Positions 17,888-25,989 of a DNA stretch of 64,000 bases are shown here, one piece after another. The notes below the pieces were generated by a model. It did no database searches. It was given only the letters and a program-made list of their open reading frames with translations, and was not told the origin of the DNA. The stretch's first letter is position 1. Each line of letters starts with the position of its first letter. Origin of the DNA: Mycobacteriaceae bacterium (GTDB lineage: Bacteria; Actinomycetota; Actinomycetes; Mycobacteriales; Mycobacteriaceae); the NCBI GenBank assembly GCA_029977845.1, contig JAPOKC010000008.1:24599-88598 (forward strand), given 5' to 3'. The position numbers were made by a program, and so were the translations under genes.

Positions 17888-18399
17888 CAACCGGAGGGAT
17901 CGGTGCCGAGCTCCGGGAGCGGCGCGACTGCCGGCGCCGTCGAGGGCCGGCTCGCCCCCGGCGTCAGGGCCGCGGTGGTCTCCTTCACCGAGGCGATGGT
18001 CTCCTGCGGACCACGGATCCGGCGCACCTTCAGATAACCCAGCAGGGCGAACACTGCGGTCACGACGAGCATCAGGATGAACACGATCAGGAATGACGCC
18101 CATCGCCACAGCCAGTTGTCGAGCAACTCGGCCAGGAAGAAGAACATGAAGAAGGTGGAGTAGAGCAGCACCACCAGCGCGAGGATGAAGTAGACGCTGC
18201 CGGTTAGACCCTTCTTCACGTCGCGGGTGACCTCGGCCTTGGCCAGTTCGACCTCGGCGCGCACTAGGGTCGAGACCTGGGAGGTGGCCTCACGCACCAA
18301 GTCGCCGAGCGAGGGATTGGACGGCATCGCGTTCGGATCGACCAGGGGAATCGAGGTCACGCCCGCGGGCACCCCGTTCTTGCGATCGCGATTGCTCAC
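17884..18399 (-). CDS. Phage-holin-family membrane protein (Rv3669-like)
   Basis: This 171-residue protein has a soluble amphipathic N-terminus (LVREATSQVSTLVRAEVELAK), two adjacent membrane helices at about 72-95 and 102-125, and a basic loop with KVRRIRG. This matches the actinobacterial Holin-X/phage-holin superfamily (Pfam PF07332), which in chromosomes is not tied to phage; the function is unknown. It sits upstream of ephE with a GTGA overlap, so the two are translationally coupled. There are no phage genes nearby. Confidence 0.85.
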   Translation of the reverse strand: MSNRDRKNGVPAGVTSIPLVDPNAMPSNPSLGDLVREATSQVSTLVRAEVELAKAEVTRDVKKGLTGSVYFILALVVLLYSTFFMFFFLAELLDNWLWRWASFLIVFILMLVVTAVFALLGYLKVRRIRGPQETIASVKETTAALTPGASRPSTAPAVAPLPELGTDPSGW

Positions 18400-18543
18400 G
18401 GCTGTCCTCCGTTCGGCGGTTGTGGTGGGAGTTCATGTTGCCATGCCGTCGCCACCTGCGGGACACCCGTCGCGTTGTTGCAGAAGTTACTGAAGTGGCC
18501 AATGTAAACTCAGGAACCGGGTGGGGAAACCAGGGAGGTAACA

Positions 18544-19281
18544 GTGATCACCGCACAATCCGTGCGGCGGACGGCAGGGGCCGTTTCCATGGCCGGGGTC
18601 CTGGCTCTGGCCGCGCTGTTGCCCAGTCTGTCGCCCAAAGCGGTCGCCGCCGACGAGAAGGTTCCGTTGGGCGGTGGAGCCGGCATCGTCATCGACGGCG
18701 ACGTCTACTGCACCCTGACCACCATCGGCACCGACAAGACCGGCGCGCTGATCGGCTTCACCTCGGCGCACTGCGGCGGTCCCGGCGCGCAGGTGGCCTC
18801 GGAGGCCCAGCGCGACAAGGGCATCGTCGGCACGATGGTCGCCGGCAATGACGCTCTGGATTACGCGGTGATCCGCTTCGATCCGGCCAAGGTTGCTCCT
18901 GTCGCGAATTGGAACGGCTTCCAGATCGACGGGATCGGACCGGATCCGACGTTCGGTCAGGTCGCCTGCAAGCTCGGACGCACCACCGGATACTCCTGCG
19001 GCGTCACGTGGGGACCCGGTGAACAACCCGGCACAATCGTCAATCAGGTGTGCGGCCAGCCCGGTGACTCCGGAGCGCCGGTGACCGTCAACAACAAACT
19101 CGTCGGCATGCTGCACGGCGCGTTCACCGATGGTCTGCCGGTCTGCGTCATCAAGTACATCCCGTTGCACACCCCGGCGGTGACCGAGTCGATCAACGCC
19201 ATCCTCGGTGATATCGCGGCCAAGGACAGGCCCGGCACCGGGTTCGTGCCGACGCCCGCGCCGCCGCCGGCGCCTGCCTAG
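18544..19281 (+). CDS. Secreted S1-family serine protease (Rv3668c-like)
   Basis: This 245-residue chymotrypsin-fold protease carries a Sec signal peptide (cleavage probably after AVAA, near residue 36). The triad is His76 (TSAHCGG), Asp106 (LDYAVI) and Ser176 (QPGDSGAPV). Cys56/Cys77 and Cys142/Cys152 or Cys170 can form the usual disulfides. The fold is like streptogrisin, but there is no obvious propeptide. It ends with a Pro/Ala tail. The start is GTG with a GGGAGG ribosome site 5 bases upstream. It lies divergent from the holin-like gene. The substrate is unknown. Confidence 0.92.
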   Translation: MITAQSVRRTAGAVSMAGVLALAALLPSLSPKAVAADEKVPLGGGAGIVIDGDVYCTLTTIGTDKTGALIGFTSAHCGGPGAQVASEAQRDKGIVGTMVAGNDALDYAVIRFDPAKVAPVANWNGFQIDGIGPDPTFGQVACKLGRTTGYSCGVTWGPGEQPGTIVNQVCGQPGDSGAPVTVNNKLVGMLHGAFTDGLPVCVIKYIPLHTPAVTESINAILGDIAAKDRPGTGFVPTPAPPPAPA

Positions 19282-19314
19282 ACGCTTCCCCCTCGCCCCG
19301 ATTCGCCTCGCGGC

Positions 19315-19360
19315 GTGAAGTTATTTTCACTCCCGCGACGGGTAGTGAAAATAACTTCAC
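19315..19360. terminator. Large AT-rich palindrome (17-bp stem)
   Basis: GTGAAGTTATTTTCACT (19315-19331) is followed by a 12-base GC-rich loop and the exact reverse complement (19344-19360). Lying between the convergent protease and acs genes, it could end both transcripts, with T-rich stretches inside the stem rather than after it. Confidence 0.55.
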
Positions 19361-19416
19361 GCTGGGCGGGGTGGGGTGACGCTGGGCGGGGTGGGGTGAC
19401 GCTGGGCGGGGTGGGA
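19361..19416. repeat. 20-bp tandem repeat, 2.8 copies
   Basis: The 20-mer GCTGGGCGGGGTGGGGTGAC occurs at 19361-19380 and 19381-19400, with 16 bases of a third copy to 19416. It directly abuts the large palindrome and the acs stop. The G-runs could form a G-quadruplex. Confidence 0.8.
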
Positions 19417-19418
19417 CT

Positions 19419-21380
19419 CTAATTCGCCTTGCTGGCGCGGATCGCCTCGAACACGCTGGCGTCCAGCAGCGTCGAGGTGTCGCCGAGTTCACGACCCTCG
19501 GCGACGTCGCGCAGCAGACGCCGCATGATCTTTCCGCTTCGCGTCTTGGGAAGCTCGGGCACAACGTGGATCTCGCGCGGCTTGGCGATCGGCGAGATGT
19601 CATGTGAAACCTGGGCGCGCAACTCCTCGACCATCTCGGCGGTCGAGATGTCGGCGTGGCTCTCCTTGAGGATGACGAAGGCGCAGATCGCCTGGCCGGT
19701 CTGGGCGTCGCTGGCCCCGACGACGGCAGCCTCGGCGACACCCGCGTGACCCACCAGGGCCGACTCGACTTCGGCGGTCGAGATGCGGTGCCCGGAGATG
19801 TTCATGACGTCGTCGATCCGACCCAGCACCCAGATCTCACCGTCGAGGCCGTACCGGGCGCCGTCGCCGGCGAAGTACCAGCCCTGCTCGCCGAAGCGTT
19901 CCCAGTAGGTCTCCTTGAACCTCTCCGGGTCACCCCAGATTCCGCGCAGCATCGACGGCCACGGTTTATCCAGCACGAGGTAACCGGTGATGTGCTCGCC
20001 GATGTCTGCGCTCGGAGCGAGTTCCTTGCCGTTGTCGTCGACGATCTTCGCCGAGATGCCGGGAAGCGGGTGCATCGCCGAACCGGGCTTGCACACCGTC
20101 ACACCTGGCAACGGCGCGATCATCGCGGCACCGGTCTCGGTCTGCCACCAGGTGTCCACGATCGGCACGGCGTCATCGCCGAACACCAGCCGGTACCACC
20201 GCCAGGCCTCGGGGTTGATCGGCTCGCCCACCGAGCCCAGTAGGCGCAGGCTCGACAGGTTGTGCTCATAGGCCAGTTCGCGACCCCACTTCATGAAGGT
20301 GCGGATCAGCGTCGGAGCGGTGTAATAGATTGTGACGCCGTACTTTTCGATCACCTGGAAATGCCGGTGCTCATCCGGTGAGTTTGGTGTTCCCTCGTAG
20401 AGCACCTGGGTCGCACCGTTGGACAGTGGTCCGTACACGATGTAGGTGTGCCCGGTGACCCAGCCGATGTCGGCCGTGCACCAGTACACGTCGGTTTCCG
20501 GCTTGATGTCGAAGACGTAGTTGTGCGTATAGGACGCCTGCGTGAGGTAGCCACCCGAGGTGTGCAGGATGCCCTTGGGGTTGCCGGTGGTTCCCGAGGT
20601 GTAGAGCAGGAACAACGGCTGTTCGGAGTCGAACGCCTCCGGTGTGTGCTCCGGTGAAGCCGTGCTGACCGTGTCGTGCCACCAGAGGTCGCGATCCTTG
20701 TTCCACTTGACGTCGATTCCGGTGCGGCGCACGACCAAAACGTTGGTCACACAGTCCTGGCCTTCGACCGCCTCGTCGACGGCATCCTTCAGGGAGACCG
20801 CTGTGCCGCGGCGGTACTGGCCGTCGGTGGTGATCACGAGCTTGGCCTGGGCGTCGTTGACGCGGGCCCGCAACGCCGCGGCGGAGAACCCGCCGAACAC
20901 CACACTGTGCATGGCGCCGAGGCGCGCGCACGCCAGCATCGCCACGACGGCTTCGGGGATCATCGGCATGTAGATCGCCACCCGGTCACCGGCCTTCACG
21001 CCGAGATCGATCAGCGTGTTGGCGGCCCGGCAGACCTCGTCCTTGAGTTCGGCATAGGTGATGCTGCGCGCGTCACCGACCGGCTCGCCCTCCCAGTGGA
21101 TGGCGACCCGATCGCCGTTGCCCGCATCGACGTGACGGTCGACGCAGTTGTAGGCGACGTTGAGCTTGCCGCCCACGAACCACTTCGCGAAGGGTGCGTC
21201 GGACCAGTCCAAGACCTCGGTGAACGGGGTGTCCCAGGACAGCCGATTCGCCTGTTTCGCCCAGAATGCCAACCGGTCCGCTTCGGCCTCGCCGTACAGG
21301 TCGGCCTTGGCGTTGGACTGGGCCGCGAACTCAGCGGACGGCGGGTAATGGGTGGGAGCTTCGTCATGCGCCTCGGTCAT
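19419..21380 (-). CDS. acs: Acetyl-CoA synthetase
   Basis: This 653-residue AMP-forming acetate:CoA ligase has the P-loop YTSGTTGNPKG near residue 262-272, the acetate-pocket region WWQTETG near 414, and the regulatory C-terminal lysine in PKTRSGKIMRR near 617, which is acetylated in mycobacteria under cAMP-linked control. The enzyme makes acetyl-CoA from acetate, ATP and CoA. The ATG at 21380 follows TACGCT by 6 bases, so it is probably leaderless. The link to cAMP is known for mycobacterial Acs; crp and a cyclase are in this window. The ortholog is Rv3667. Confidence 0.96.
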   Translation of the reverse strand: MTEAHDEAPTHYPPSAEFAAQSNAKADLYGEAEADRLAFWAKQANRLSWDTPFTEVLDWSDAPFAKWFVGGKLNVAYNCVDRHVDAGNGDRVAIHWEGEPVGDARSITYAELKDEVCRAANTLIDLGVKAGDRVAIYMPMIPEAVVAMLACARLGAMHSVVFGGFSAAALRARVNDAQAKLVITTDGQYRRGTAVSLKDAVDEAVEGQDCVTNVLVVRRTGIDVKWNKDRDLWWHDTVSTASPEHTPEAFDSEQPLFLLYTSGTTGNPKGILHTSGGYLTQASYTHNYVFDIKPETDVYWCTADIGWVTGHTYIVYGPLSNGATQVLYEGTPNSPDEHRHFQVIEKYGVTIYYTAPTLIRTFMKWGRELAYEHNLSSLRLLGSVGEPINPEAWRWYRLVFGDDAVPIVDTWWQTETGAAMIAPLPGVTVCKPGSAMHPLPGISAKIVDDNGKELAPSADIGEHITGYLVLDKPWPSMLRGIWGDPERFKETYWERFGEQGWYFAGDGARYGLDGEIWVLGRIDDVMNISGHRISTAEVESALVGHAGVAEAAVVGASDAQTGQAICAFVILKESHADISTAEMVEELRAQVSHDISPIAKPREIHVVPELPKTRSGKIMRRLLRDVAEGRELGDTSTLLDASVFEAIRASKAN

Positions 21381-21504
21381 GGTGTGAGCGTAGTCACCGG
21401 ACTCTGATCGGGGAGCGGCACTTCATATCTCTCGCCGGGCGGCGCATGTCGCGCGATGAACGGTGCTTCAACCGGCGGTCAACGGTCCGCTAGCGTCATC
21501 TCCC

Positions 21505-22254
21505 GTGACTTTCGGTGGGCGGGATCCGCTGGTGCCACTGCTGGCACTTCCTGATGTCGCCGACGCCGCCGAGGCGGCCCGGGTCGCACTGGGCAAGGCC
21601 CACCGGCATCGAACCAATCTGCGCAACTGGCCGATGACGGCCGCGGAGTCGGCGGTGCGCGGCGCACGGTCGTCCTCGGCACTGGAGGGCGGCGGGGTTG
21701 GGCTCGACGATATCGCCGTAGACCCACTGCTGGCCGGGGCACTGCGTGTAGGCCAGGCGATCGAGGGCGGCGCGACTCCGCTGGTAGGCGTCTGGCAGCG
21801 GGCGCCACTGCAGGCGCTGGCGCGGGTGCATGCACTGGCCGCCGCGGACCTGGTCGATGACGATCGGCTCGGTCGGCCCCGGCAGCAGCCGGAGACCGCC
21901 GCCCGGCTGGACCTGTTGAGCCGCATGACGACCGGAGGCAGTTCGGTGCCGGCGCCGGTGCTCGCCGGTGTCGCACACGGCGAGCTGCTGACGCTGGCGC
22001 CCTTCGGAAGCGCCGATGGTGTTGTCGCACGGGCGGTTTCACGGCTGGTGTCGATCGCCAGCGGACTGGATCCGCATGGTCTGGGTGTGCCGGAGGTGTT
22101 CTGGTTGCGCCGCGCCGAGGAGTATCGATCCGCCGCGGAGGGTTTCGCTTCCGGAACGCCGGAGGGTGTCGCGGTGTGGCTGCTGATGTGCTGTCGCGGC
22201 ATGGAAGACGGTGCGCGAGAAGCGTTGTCGATCGCGGAGGCCGCATCAACGTAA
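21505..22254 (+). CDS. Conserved hypothetical protein (Rv3662c-like)
   Basis: This 249-residue protein is mainly alpha-helical and rich in Ala and Leu. The segment ESAVRGARSSSALEGGG near 45 recalls the N-terminal helix of Fic-type proteins (SSxIEG inhibitory motif), but no HPFxxGNGR Fic core follows, so I do not call it Fic. The start is taken as GTG 21505 after TAGCGT (8 bases), matching the Rv3662c position opposite acs. Its 3' end faces the Ms1 RNA terminator. The function is unknown. Confidence 0.75.
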   Translation: MTFGGRDPLVPLLALPDVADAAEAARVALGKAHRHRTNLRNWPMTAAESAVRGARSSSALEGGGVGLDDIAVDPLLAGALRVGQAIEGGATPLVGVWQRAPLQALARVHALAAADLVDDDRLGRPRQQPETAARLDLLSRMTTGGSSVPAPVLAGVAHGELLTLAPFGSADGVVARAVSRLVSIASGLDPHGLGVPEVFWLRRAEEYRSAAEGFASGTPEGVAVWLLMCCRGMEDGAREALSIAEAAST

Positions 22255-22280
22255 CGCCGTGGCTGATTCGCTGGTCATGT

Positions 22281-22576
22281 GAAACGGGCGGCGCTCCGAA
22301 CAGTGTTCGGCTCGCCGCCCGCTAGCACGGTCCCCGGTTACCAAGCGTGCTGTGTGGGTTGCGTGGGTCGGCCTCGGCGATCATGCGCCGCGCTGCGACT
22401 GCGACTCGACCCATAGAGTCTCAGCCCGACTGCTCTGCGCAATCTCGCAGGCCCGCAACACTTTTGCCATCTCCGCGGCGTACTCCGCGTGGGTGCCTGG
22501 AACCGTGCTAGGCCGCTCGACTCGGGAAGCGGAACCTTCTCTTCCGATACCGCTTTGGCCTTACCGAGCGTCCGTA
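22281..22576 (-). ncRNA. Ms1 (MTS2823) small RNA, RNA polymerase-binding
   Basis: The 396-bp gap between the Rv3662c-like and Rv3661-like genes is where mycobacteria encode Ms1/MTS2823, an abundant RNA of about 300 nt that binds core RNA polymerase in stationary phase. On the minus strand a promoter (TTGCTG - 17 bp - TAGAAC) predicts a start near 22576. A GC-rich hairpin (22286-22320) followed by GTTTC predicts an end near 22281, giving about 296 nt. Position, strand, length, promoter and terminator all agree. I identify it by location and structure, not by alignment. Both flanking genes are conserved in this order. Confidence 0.82.
22286..22320 (-). terminator. Ms1 terminator hairpin
   Basis: GGGCGGCG / CGCCGCCC as the outer stem and CCGAAC / GTTCGG as the inner stem form one long hairpin, with GTTTC after it on the minus strand. 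It probably also blocks read-through from the plus-strand Rv3662c-like gene. Confidence 0.75.
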
Positions 22577-22582
22577 CACATT

Positions 22583-22611
22583 GTTCTACTCCGTGACGAC
22601 GGTCACAGCAA
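22583..22611 (-). promoter_or_regulatory. Promoter of Ms1 RNA
   Basis: Read on the minus strand, the -35 box TTGCTG (22611-22606), a 17-bp spacer and the -10 box TAGAAC (22588-22583) are close to the SigA consensus. This is one of the best full promoters in the window. Confidence 0.7.
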
Positions 22612-22650
22612 GGGGGAAACGGCAACAGTTTCAAAACGGTGTAGAAGTCG

Positions 22651-23475
22651 TCAGAAACCGGATCTCCGCAACACCGAATACGTCAGCCAATAGGTCAGCG
22701 CGCCGGCTGCCAGTGCGCCCAATGAGAGTGCGGCGGTGGTGGCGACCGCGGCTCCCGAGGGAGCCGATATGCGCTCCCGCAGCGATACCGGTCGGGAGAA
22801 ACTCAGCACCGGCCAGTCGCGTACGCCAGCCTCCCTGCGCAGTGCCCGGTCCGGGTTGACGACGCAGGGATGCCCGACCTCTTTCAGCATGGGCAGATCG
22901 GTGATCGAGTCGGAGTAGGCGTAGCAGTGTTCCAGCGGGTAGCCCTCCAGAGCCGCGAGTTCCCGAACCGCGGCGGCCTTGCCTTCGCCGAAGCAGTAGA
23001 ACTCGATCTCGCCGGTGTATCTGCCGTCCTCGACGACCATCCGGGTCGCCATCGAATGGGTCGCGCCCAGTGCACGGGCGATCGGGGCGACGATCTCCTC
23101 GCCGGAGGCGGACACCACCACCACGTCGCGACCGCACAACCGGTGGTCGGCGATCAGTTCGGCCGCCTCGGCGAACACCAGCGGGTCGACGATGTCGTGG
23201 AGGGTCTCCGCCACGATCGACTTCACCTGCTCCACGTCCCACCCGGTGCACATGCTGGTCACGTAGGAGCGCATCCGGTCCATCTGGTCGCGGTCGGCCC
23301 CGGACATCAGGAACAGGAATTGCGCGTAGCTGTTCCGTAGCACCGAACGGCGGTTGAGCAGGCCTTGATCGAAGAAGGGCCGACTGAACGCCAGAGCGCT
23401 CGACTTGGCGATCACAGTCTTGTCGAGGTCGAAGAATGCGGCGGTGCGGGCCGGAACCGGAACGGTGTCGGTCAC
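22651..23475 (-). CDS. HAD-IB family phosphatase, SerB-like (Rv3661-like)
   Basis: This 274-residue HAD hydrolase has motif I DLDKT (Asp16 and Asp18), motif II VVSASGEE near 113, and motif III/IV with YSDSITDLPML near 195. The C-terminal helix near 245-270 may touch the membrane. HAD-IB proteins act on phosphoserine or lysophosphatidate; the substrate is unknown here. The frame is open to 23598, but the GTG at 23475 follows TATTGT by 7 bases (leaderless) and matches where homology begins. It lies between the Ms1 and 6C RNA genes. Confidence 0.87.
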   Translation of the reverse strand: MTDTVPVPARTAAFFDLDKTVIAKSSALAFSRPFFDQGLLNRRSVLRNSYAQFLFLMSGADRDQMDRMRSYVTSMCTGWDVEQVKSIVAETLHDIVDPLVFAEAAELIADHRLCGRDVVVVSASGEEIVAPIARALGATHSMATRMVVEDGRYTGEIEFYCFGEGKAAAVRELAALEGYPLEHCYAYSDSITDLPMLKEVGHPCVVNPDRALRREAGVRDWPVLSFSRPVSLRERISAPSGAAVATTAALSLGALAAGALTYWLTYSVLRRSGF

Positions 23476-23601
23476 GGTCTCGACAATAGGCGCGAACGCA
23501 GAAGAGCCGCATGCCGCCGCGACCGAAAATGGCAGTCCATGACAGGTTTCCGCGAGTGTAAATTCACAGGAAAAACAGGGTTTTCGATGGGCGAGCAACC
23601 C

Positions 23602-23632
23602 TTGCGTCCGACCACTGTGCCGTGTGTATAGT
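23602..23632 (+). promoter_or_regulatory. Promoter of 6C small RNA
   Basis: The -10 box TATAGT (23627-23632) is near-perfect, and TTGCGT at 23602-23607 could be the -35 box, with a rather long 19-bp spacer. The predicted start is at about 23639-23640, immediately before the first hairpin. Confidence 0.65.
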
Positions 23633-23639
23633 GAGCGTC

Positions 23640-23734
23640 ACTCAGCTTATGCTGAGTGTGCATCAGCCCGACCCCCCGGGGCTGATACACGACGACCCTC
23701 GCCTCCTCCCCCCCTGGCGAGGGTCGTCCTTTTT
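23640..23734 (+). ncRNA. 6C small RNA (B11 of M. tuberculosis)
   Basis: The RNA of about 95 nt is almost entirely three hairpins: CTCAGC/GCTGAG (23641-23656), ATCAGCCC/GGGCTGAT with CCCCCC in its loop (23662-23686), and GACGACCCTCGCC/GGCGAGGGTCGTC with a seven-C loop (23691-23728), then TTTTT. Two C6-type loops define the 6C RNA family of actinobacteria. In M. tuberculosis B11/6C lies between Rv3660c and Rv3661, exactly this place and strand. It is a trans-acting regulator using its C-rich loops to pair with G-rich ribosome sites, with effects on growth and replication genes reported. Confidence 0.93.
23691..23734 (+). terminator. Terminator of 6C RNA
   Basis: A 13-bp GC-rich stem with a C-rich loop is followed by TTTTT (23730-23734), the clearest intrinsic terminator in the window. 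It insulates ssd from the sRNA promoter. Confidence 0.92.
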
Positions 23735-23794
23735 ATCCACACCTGTCTGCGTGACTGGCTGGCGCTGTCGAGCCGTCCGGTCCACCGTGTGCGC

Positions 23795-24829
23795 ATGTCC
23801 TCCACCGGCGCGACGGTGCTCGCCGTTCTCGACGACTCCCCGCTGACGGAAAGCGTCGAACGGATCGCGGCGGCGGCGGGGTGCCGGGTCGTGCGACGGA
23901 ACACACCGAGTACGCGCATCTGGTCGGGCGCAGCCGCCGTCATCCTCGACCGTGACGGTGCCCACCGATGCGTCCGCGATGGATTGCCGCGCCGGGACGG
24001 CGTCTTCCTGATCGGATCCGATGAACCGGCGCCAGCGGTGTGGGAGATCGCGATCGAGGTTGGCGCGCAGCACCTCTACACACTGCCCGCCGAGGAGGCG
24101 CTACTGGTTCGCCGGCTCTCCGAGGCGGCCGACGGTGTGGATCATCCCGGACGGCGCGGCCGGTGCTTCGCGGTGATCGCCGGCCGCGGAGGCGCGGGAG
24201 CGTCGGTCTTCGCGGCCGCGCTGGCTCGCTGCTCCGGGGAGGCGCTGCTGATCGATCTGGACGTCTGCGGCGGCGGGATCGACCTGCTGCTGGGAGCGGA
24301 GGACTCACCCGGATTGCGCTGGCCGGATCTGCGGGCGCACGACGGCCGGTTGACATGGACTGCGGTGTGCCAGGCGCTGCCGGCTCGCGACAAGGTCCGG
24401 GTGCTGTCGGCCGGGCGGGCCTATCACGAGATCCAGGGGTCTTCGCTCAGCGCGGTGCTCGACGCCGGACTGCGGGGAGGAATGACGGTCGTCTGTGATG
24501 TGCCGCGACAACTGAATCCCTCGGCCGCCCATGCGCTGGAGATGGCGGATCTGGTGGTGGTCGTCACCACATGCGATGTCCGCGGTGTTGCGGCCACTGC
24601 CGCATTGGCCGGTGTCCTGCGTACGGTGAATGCGAATGTCGGACTGGTGGTGCGCGGTCCCGCGCCCGGCGGGCTTGTCGCTGCTGATGCTGCGCGGGCC
24701 GCCGCGCTGCCGTTGCTCGCCTCAATGCGGCCCGAACCCGGCCTGCCGCAGCAGCTTGAGAGCGGGGGATGGCGGATCCATCGCCATTCGCCGCTCGCGT
24801 CGGCGGCCCGGCAGGTGCTGGCCGCATGA
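23795..24829 (+). CDS. ssd: Septum-site-determining-like protein Ssd, first gene of tad operon
   Basis: This 344-residue protein has a receiver-like N-terminal domain (about 1-110) and a MinD/ParA-type ATPase-like domain (GRGGAGASVFAAALAR near 128-143, DLDVCGGGIDLLLG near 155). The P-loop reads GGAGAS, without the GKT lysine, as in TadZ/CpaE proteins, so ATP hydrolysis is doubtful. M. tuberculosis Rv3660c (Ssd) alters septation. By position in front of tadA it is also the TadZ/CpaE-type polar localiser of the pilus system. The start at ATG 23795 is a choice; GTG 23789 is in frame. It overlaps tadA by four bases. Confidence 0.87.
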   Translation: MSSTGATVLAVLDDSPLTESVERIAAAAGCRVVRRNTPSTRIWSGAAAVILDRDGAHRCVRDGLPRRDGVFLIGSDEPAPAVWEIAIEVGAQHLYTLPAEEALLVRRLSEAADGVDHPGRRGRCFAVIAGRGGAGASVFAAALARCSGEALLIDLDVCGGGIDLLLGAEDSPGLRWPDLRAHDGRLTWTAVCQALPARDKVRVLSAGRAYHEIQGSSLSAVLDAGLRGGMTVVCDVPRQLNPSAAHALEMADLVVVVTTCDVRGVAATAALAGVLRTVNANVGLVVRGPAPGGLVAADAARAAALPLLASMRPEPGLPQQLESGGWRIHRHSPLASAARQVLAA

Positions 24830-25989
24830 GCGGATCGTTGATCGACCGCGTCCGCGAACGCCTGGCCGCGGAGTCCGTGCCGTTGCGTCCCGCGGTCGTC
24901 GCCGCGGCGATCCGCGCTGAGTCCGGCGGCGTGCTCAGCGACACCGAGATGCTGTCCAACCTACGCCTGCTGGAAACCGAGCTGAGTGGGGCCGGCATCC
25001 TCGATCCGCTGCTGGGTGCTGAGGGCACCACCGACGTGCTGGTGACGGCACCGGATGAGGTCTGGGTCGATGACGGAAACGGTCTGCGCCGCAGCGAGAT
25101 TCGGTTCCCGGATGAAGCCGCGGTTCGCCGGCTGGCACAGCGCCTCGCCGTCATCGCCGGACGGCGACTCGACGATGCTCAACCGTGGGTGGACGGCCAG
25201 CTGACCGGGGTGGGCAACGGTCTCTACGCGGTGCGACTGCATGCCGTCCTGCCGCCGGTGGCCGCCGCGGGCACCTGTCTGTCCCTGCGCGTGCTACGTC
25301 CGGCCACCCAGGACCTCGCGACCCTGACCGCGGCCGGCGCGATACCCCCGCAGGCGGCGGTCCTGCTCGACGGCATCATCGCCGCCCGACTCGCCTTCCT
25401 GGTGTCCGGCGGGACCGGTGCGGGCAAGACGACACTGTTGGCCGCCGCACTGGGTGCGGTCGCCGCCACCGAGCGCATCGTCTGCGTGGAGGACGCCCCA
25501 GAACTCGCTCCCCGGCATCCGCACCTGGTCCGGTTGGTGGCCCGCGGCGCCAATGTCGAGGGAGCCGGAGAGATCACGCTGCGCCAACTGGTCCGTCAGG
25601 CGCTGCGGATGCGCCCCGACCGCATCGTGGTCGGTGAGGTCCGCGGCGCGGAGGTCGTCGACCTGTTGTCGGCACTGAACACCGGGCACGACGGCGGAGC
25701 CGGCACCGTGCACGCCAACAGTCCGGCGGAGGTCCCGGCCCGACTCGAGGCCCTCGGCGCCCTCGGCGGGCTGGACCGGGCCGCGCTGCACAGCCAACTC
25801 GCAGCGGCGATCCACGCCGTGGTGCACGTCAGCCGCGGTCGCAACGGCCGGGGGCTGACCGAAATCGCCGTGCTTCGCCGCGATGACACCGGGCTGGTTC
25901 GGGCGATCCCGGCCTGGCGGGTCGGCCGGGGATTTCTCGAGGGTGCAACGGTTCTGGGCAGGCTTATCGAGGACGGCCGGGCCGCGTGA
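24826..25989 (+). CDS. tadA: TadA/CpaF-family secretion ATPase (Rv3659c-like)
   Basis: This 387-residue type II/IV secretion ATPase has an N-terminal domain (1-110), Walker A GGTGAGKTT at about 195-203, Asp box EDAPEL near 225, Walker B RPDRIVVGEVRG near 262-273, and the His box GHDGGAGTVHAN near 287. It would be the cytoplasmic hexameric motor for Flp/Tad pilin assembly. Its ATG overlaps the ssd stop (ATGA), and its own stop overlaps the next GTG. The frame is open upstream to 24769, but this start gives coupling and matches the family. Confidence 0.92.
   Translation: MSGSLIDRVRERLAAESVPLRPAVVAAAIRAESGGVLSDTEMLSNLRLLETELSGAGILDPLLGAEGTTDVLVTAPDEVWVDDGNGLRRSEIRFPDEAAVRRLAQRLAVIAGRRLDDAQPWVDGQLTGVGNGLYAVRLHAVLPPVAAAGTCLSLRVLRPATQDLATLTAAGAIPPQAAVLLDGIIAARLAFLVSGGTGAGKTTLLAAALGAVAATERIVCVEDAPELAPRHPHLVRLVARGANVEGAGEITLRQLVRQALRMRPDRIVVGEVRGAEVVDLLSALNTGHDGGAGTVHANSPAEVPARLEALGALGGLDRAALHSQLAAAIHAVVHVSRGRNGRGLTEIAVLRRDDTGLVRAIPAWRVGRGFLEGATVLGRLIEDGRAA

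Noticed and set aside
17884..18399. Prophage remnant suggested by the holin-family gene
   Set aside because: This holin-like family is chromosomal in actinobacteria, the gene is coupled to ephE and syntenic with Rv3669, and no other phage gene is near.
21505..22254. Fic-domain AMP transferase
   Set aside because: A short N-terminal segment recalls the Fic inhibitory helix, but the HPFxxGNGR core is missing, so only a hypothetical protein is reported.
22381..22470. Small minus-strand frame (MAKVLRACEIAQ...) inside the Ms1 RNA
   Set aside because: It looks protein-like but has only 29 codons, a poorly spaced ribosome site, and lies in a known structured RNA gene. I keep it only as a note; a peptide from Ms1 is not supported.
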